Assembly (NCBI GenBank): GCA_019637955.1
Contig: JAHBUS010000006.1
Coordinates: 1-34,749, forward strand
Direction: 5' to 3'
Source of the DNA: Pseudobdellovibrionaceae bacterium
GTDB lineage: Bacteria; Bdellovibrionota; Bdellovibrionia; Bdellovibrionales; Bdellovibrionaceae
Length of the DNA stretch: 34,749 bases
Shown piece after piece: positions 33,300 through 34,749 of this stretch; position 1 is the stretch's first letter, and each line of letters starts with the position of its first letter. The position numbers and the translations under genes are program-made. A model generated the notes under the pieces. The model searched no databases and was not told the DNA's origin. It saw only the letters and a list, made by a program, of their open reading frames with translations.

Positions 33300-33322
33300 C
33301 GACGCCCCCTTACCGAGGAATC

Positions 33323-34096
33323 ATGATCAATTTTTTCCAGAAACCCAAGGGCAAAATCTTCGGACTCGAACGGCTGGATCGAGAGACCTTGATCTACCGC
33401 GTTCTACCGCACTTGCTCATGGAGATCATGCGCAAGTACTTCCGCCTGGAAATCGAAGGCCTCGAAAATGTTCCCAAACGCGGCGCCGCCTTGATCTGCC
33501 CGAACCACTCCGGCTACTCGGGATTTGACGCCCTCTTGCTCGCGCATTTGCTCAATAAGGACCTCAAACGCATTCCGCGCGTCTTGACCCATCACTTCTG
33601 GTTTTTGACGAAGACGACCGCGATCCCCGCGCAGAAGATGGGCTTCACCGAGGCCACCTTCGAAAACGGCGTGGCGGCGCTGCAAAAGAACAATCTGGTG
33701 GTGGTCTTCCCCGAAGGGGAAAAGGGCAATTTCAAGCCGACCTCAAAGGCCTACGAGCTGCAGGAGTTCCGCCGTGGGTTCGTGCGCATGGCGCTCGAGA
33801 CGCAGGCGCCGATCATCCCCACGCTGATCATCGGGGCCGAAGAAACGCACATCAACCTCAGTCAATTGAAATTCACGAAGTACCTGCGCGGAACGGTTCT
33901 GCCCCTGCCGCTGAACGTGCTCCCGCTGCCGGTCAAATGGAAGATTAAGTTCTTACCGCCGATTTATTTGCCTTACAAAAAATCCGCCGTCGATGACCGC
34001 GATCTCGTTCTCGAGATCGCCTCTGAAGTCCAAGAGCAGATGCAAGATGCCTTGAATGAAGAGATTCAAAAGCGCGGCGGCGTCTTTTTTTCCTGA
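33323..34096 (+). CDS. 1-acyl-sn-glycerol-3-phosphate acyltransferase-like protein (PlsC family)
   Basis: A 257-aa membrane-associated acyltransferase. The HX4D catalytic motif is NHSGYSGFDA (His about 62, Asp about 67) and the glycerophosphate-binding block is FPEGEKGNF (about 130), followed by EFRRGFVRMA. It would acylate lysophosphatidic acid or a related lysolipid. Members vary in acceptor, so the exact substrate is open. GAGG lies just before the ATG. It is divergent from glpK, which makes a precursor of the same pathway, and its stop is three bases from the convergent protease gene. Confidence 0.9.
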   Translation: MINFFQKPKGKIFGLERLDRETLIYRVLPHLLMEIMRKYFRLEIEGLENVPKRGAALICPNHSGYSGFDALLLAHLLNKDLKRIPRVLTHHFWFLTKTTAIPAQKMGFTEATFENGVAALQKNNLVVVFPEGEKGNFKPTSKAYELQEFRRGFVRMALETQAPIIPTLIIGAEETHINLSQLKFTKYLRGTVLPLPLNVLPLPVKWKIKFLPPIYLPYKKSAVDDRDLVLEIASEVQEQMQDALNEEIQKRGGVFFS

Positions 34097-34099
34097 AGC

Positions 34100-34749
34100 T
34101 TAGCGATACGTCTGCATCATTTCAAAAGCTTGTTGATGGATCCAAGAGCGGTAATGCGAAACGCTGATGTACGTCGCCTGGCTCACGCAAAGATCGTTGC
34201 TGTTGGGATTGTAAACGGTGGACGCGACTCCCATAACGATGAAGCCGTCGGCGTTTTCAACGAGCATGGGACCGCCCGAATCGCCCACGCACACGCCGGT
34301 GCCTTTTGATTGATCGAGAACCAGAATCTCGGGACGGTCGGTTTCAAGTCGCGGGACGATCGCGTTTTTCAGCGTGCGCTCGCCGGTGGCGACGCGGGTT
34401 TTTGAATCGAAGGTCGTCATCCCGAAGCCGATCGCGTAAACGGTGGGAATTTGCGACACCGAAAAGAAGGACGCCGCCAGCTGCGCGTGGCGGACGTGCG
34501 GGGGAGCCGCGGATTCCAATTTCAAGACCGCGAGATCGTACACGTTCGTGAACACGCGGTCGTCTTCGGCTTTCTGGTAACCCTGATGAACCCGCGCGCT
34601 GACCACGCGGCGCTTGAGACTTGCCGAAACGGCGTCGGTGTTCTCGAGAGACGTCGCGAAAATCACGCGCATCGTATTGAGCTTTTTAGAAACGCAGTGA
34701 GCGGCGGTCAGAACCATTTGGGGACCGATCATCGACCCGGTGCAGATTT
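34100..34749 (-). CDS. Trypsin-like serine protease (partial, 5' end outside the window)
   Basis: The C-terminal 216 or so residues of an S1-family protease. The reading frame is open to the window edge, with CTGSMIGPQMVLTAAHC giving the catalytic His, so the Met at 34732 is internal, not the start. Asp is in VYDLAVLKL and Ser in CVGDSGGPML, the usual GDSGGP form. It therefore differs from the tandem pair at 9323-11220. The N-terminus, including any signal peptide, lies beyond base 34749. It ends three bases from the convergent acyltransferase gene. Confidence 0.93.
   Translation of the reverse strand, partial: ICTGSMIGPQMVLTAAHCVSKKLNTMRVIFATSLENTDAVSASLKRRVVSARVHQGYQKAEDDRVFTNVYDLAVLKLESAAPPHVRHAQLAASFFSVSQIPTVYAIGFGMTTFDSKTRVATGERTLKNAIVPRLETDRPEILVLDQSKGTGVCVGDSGGPMLVENADGFIVMGVASTVYNPNSNDLCVSQATYISVSHYRSWIHQQAFEMMQTYR

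Noticed and set aside
1-34749. CRISPR arrays, transposases, integrases, tRNA and rRNA genes
   Set aside because: Looked for and not seen: no regularly spaced repeats beyond the short tandem ones listed, no cloverleaf-like GTTCRA blocks with paired ends, and no mobile-element proteins.

Overview
The window is a gene-dense, GC-rich chromosomal segment from a Gram-negative bacterium. The best guess is a member of Bdellovibrionota. The reasons are the number of secreted hydrolases, a GYF_2-like/PilZ protein, a long TPR lytic transglycosylase, a TolA-like coiled-coil secreted protein and secreted kinase-fold proteins beside ordinary housekeeping genes. This is inference from gene content; there is no rRNA in the window and no search was possible. 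I see no tRNA, CRISPR array, insertion sequence or prophage. About 29 protein genes are supported, the last one cut by the window edge.

Layout. 1-1711: the end of an unknown unit, a bidirectional terminator, and a secreted subtilase (-). 1849-3776: uppP and an MscS channel (+). 3773-6853: a ChaA-like cation/proton antiporter, then a coiled-coil secreted protein followed by a PilZ protein (-). 6854-7193: a gene-free stretch holding a sigma-54-like promoter that runs straight into a strong intrinsic terminator, which looks like a roughly 52-nt RNA gene. 7194-9321: amidase, rph and rdgB (+). 9323-11220: a tandem pair of trypsin-like proteases (-). 11348-12013: a secreted nuclease (+). 12015-13199: a transglutaminase-elicitor-like secreted protein (-). 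13408-14712: a secreted kinase-fold-like protein (+). 14709-15826: a STAS protein and a class I glutamine amidotransferase (-).

15895-20903 is a housekeeping run (+): prs, the L25/Ctc ribosomal protein, pth, ychF and an amidase-signature enzyme. 21194-27268 is a four-gene overlapping operon (-), transcribed as lytic transglycosylase, DppB-like permease, DppC-like permease and ABC exporter. 27328-29207: radA and a small cyclic-nucleotide-binding protein (+). 29201-31672: an 823-aa secreted protein with a DUF2252/aminoglycoside-kinase-like motif (-). 31812-33299: glpK (-), divergent from a PlsC-type acyltransferase (33323-34096, +). 34100-end: another trypsin-like protease (-, partial).

Themes. 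Envelope and peptidoglycan work is prominent (UppP, amidase, Slt with a peptide importer, PlsC/GlpK phospholipid supply). So is secreted degradation of macromolecules (four serine proteases, a nuclease and a putative transglutaminase). Convergent genes meet with almost no space: six junctions lie within a few bases or overlap. The most interesting non-coding signal is the promoter-terminator unit at 7036-7114, whose predicted RNA carries two C-runs, one unpaired and one in the hairpin loop.
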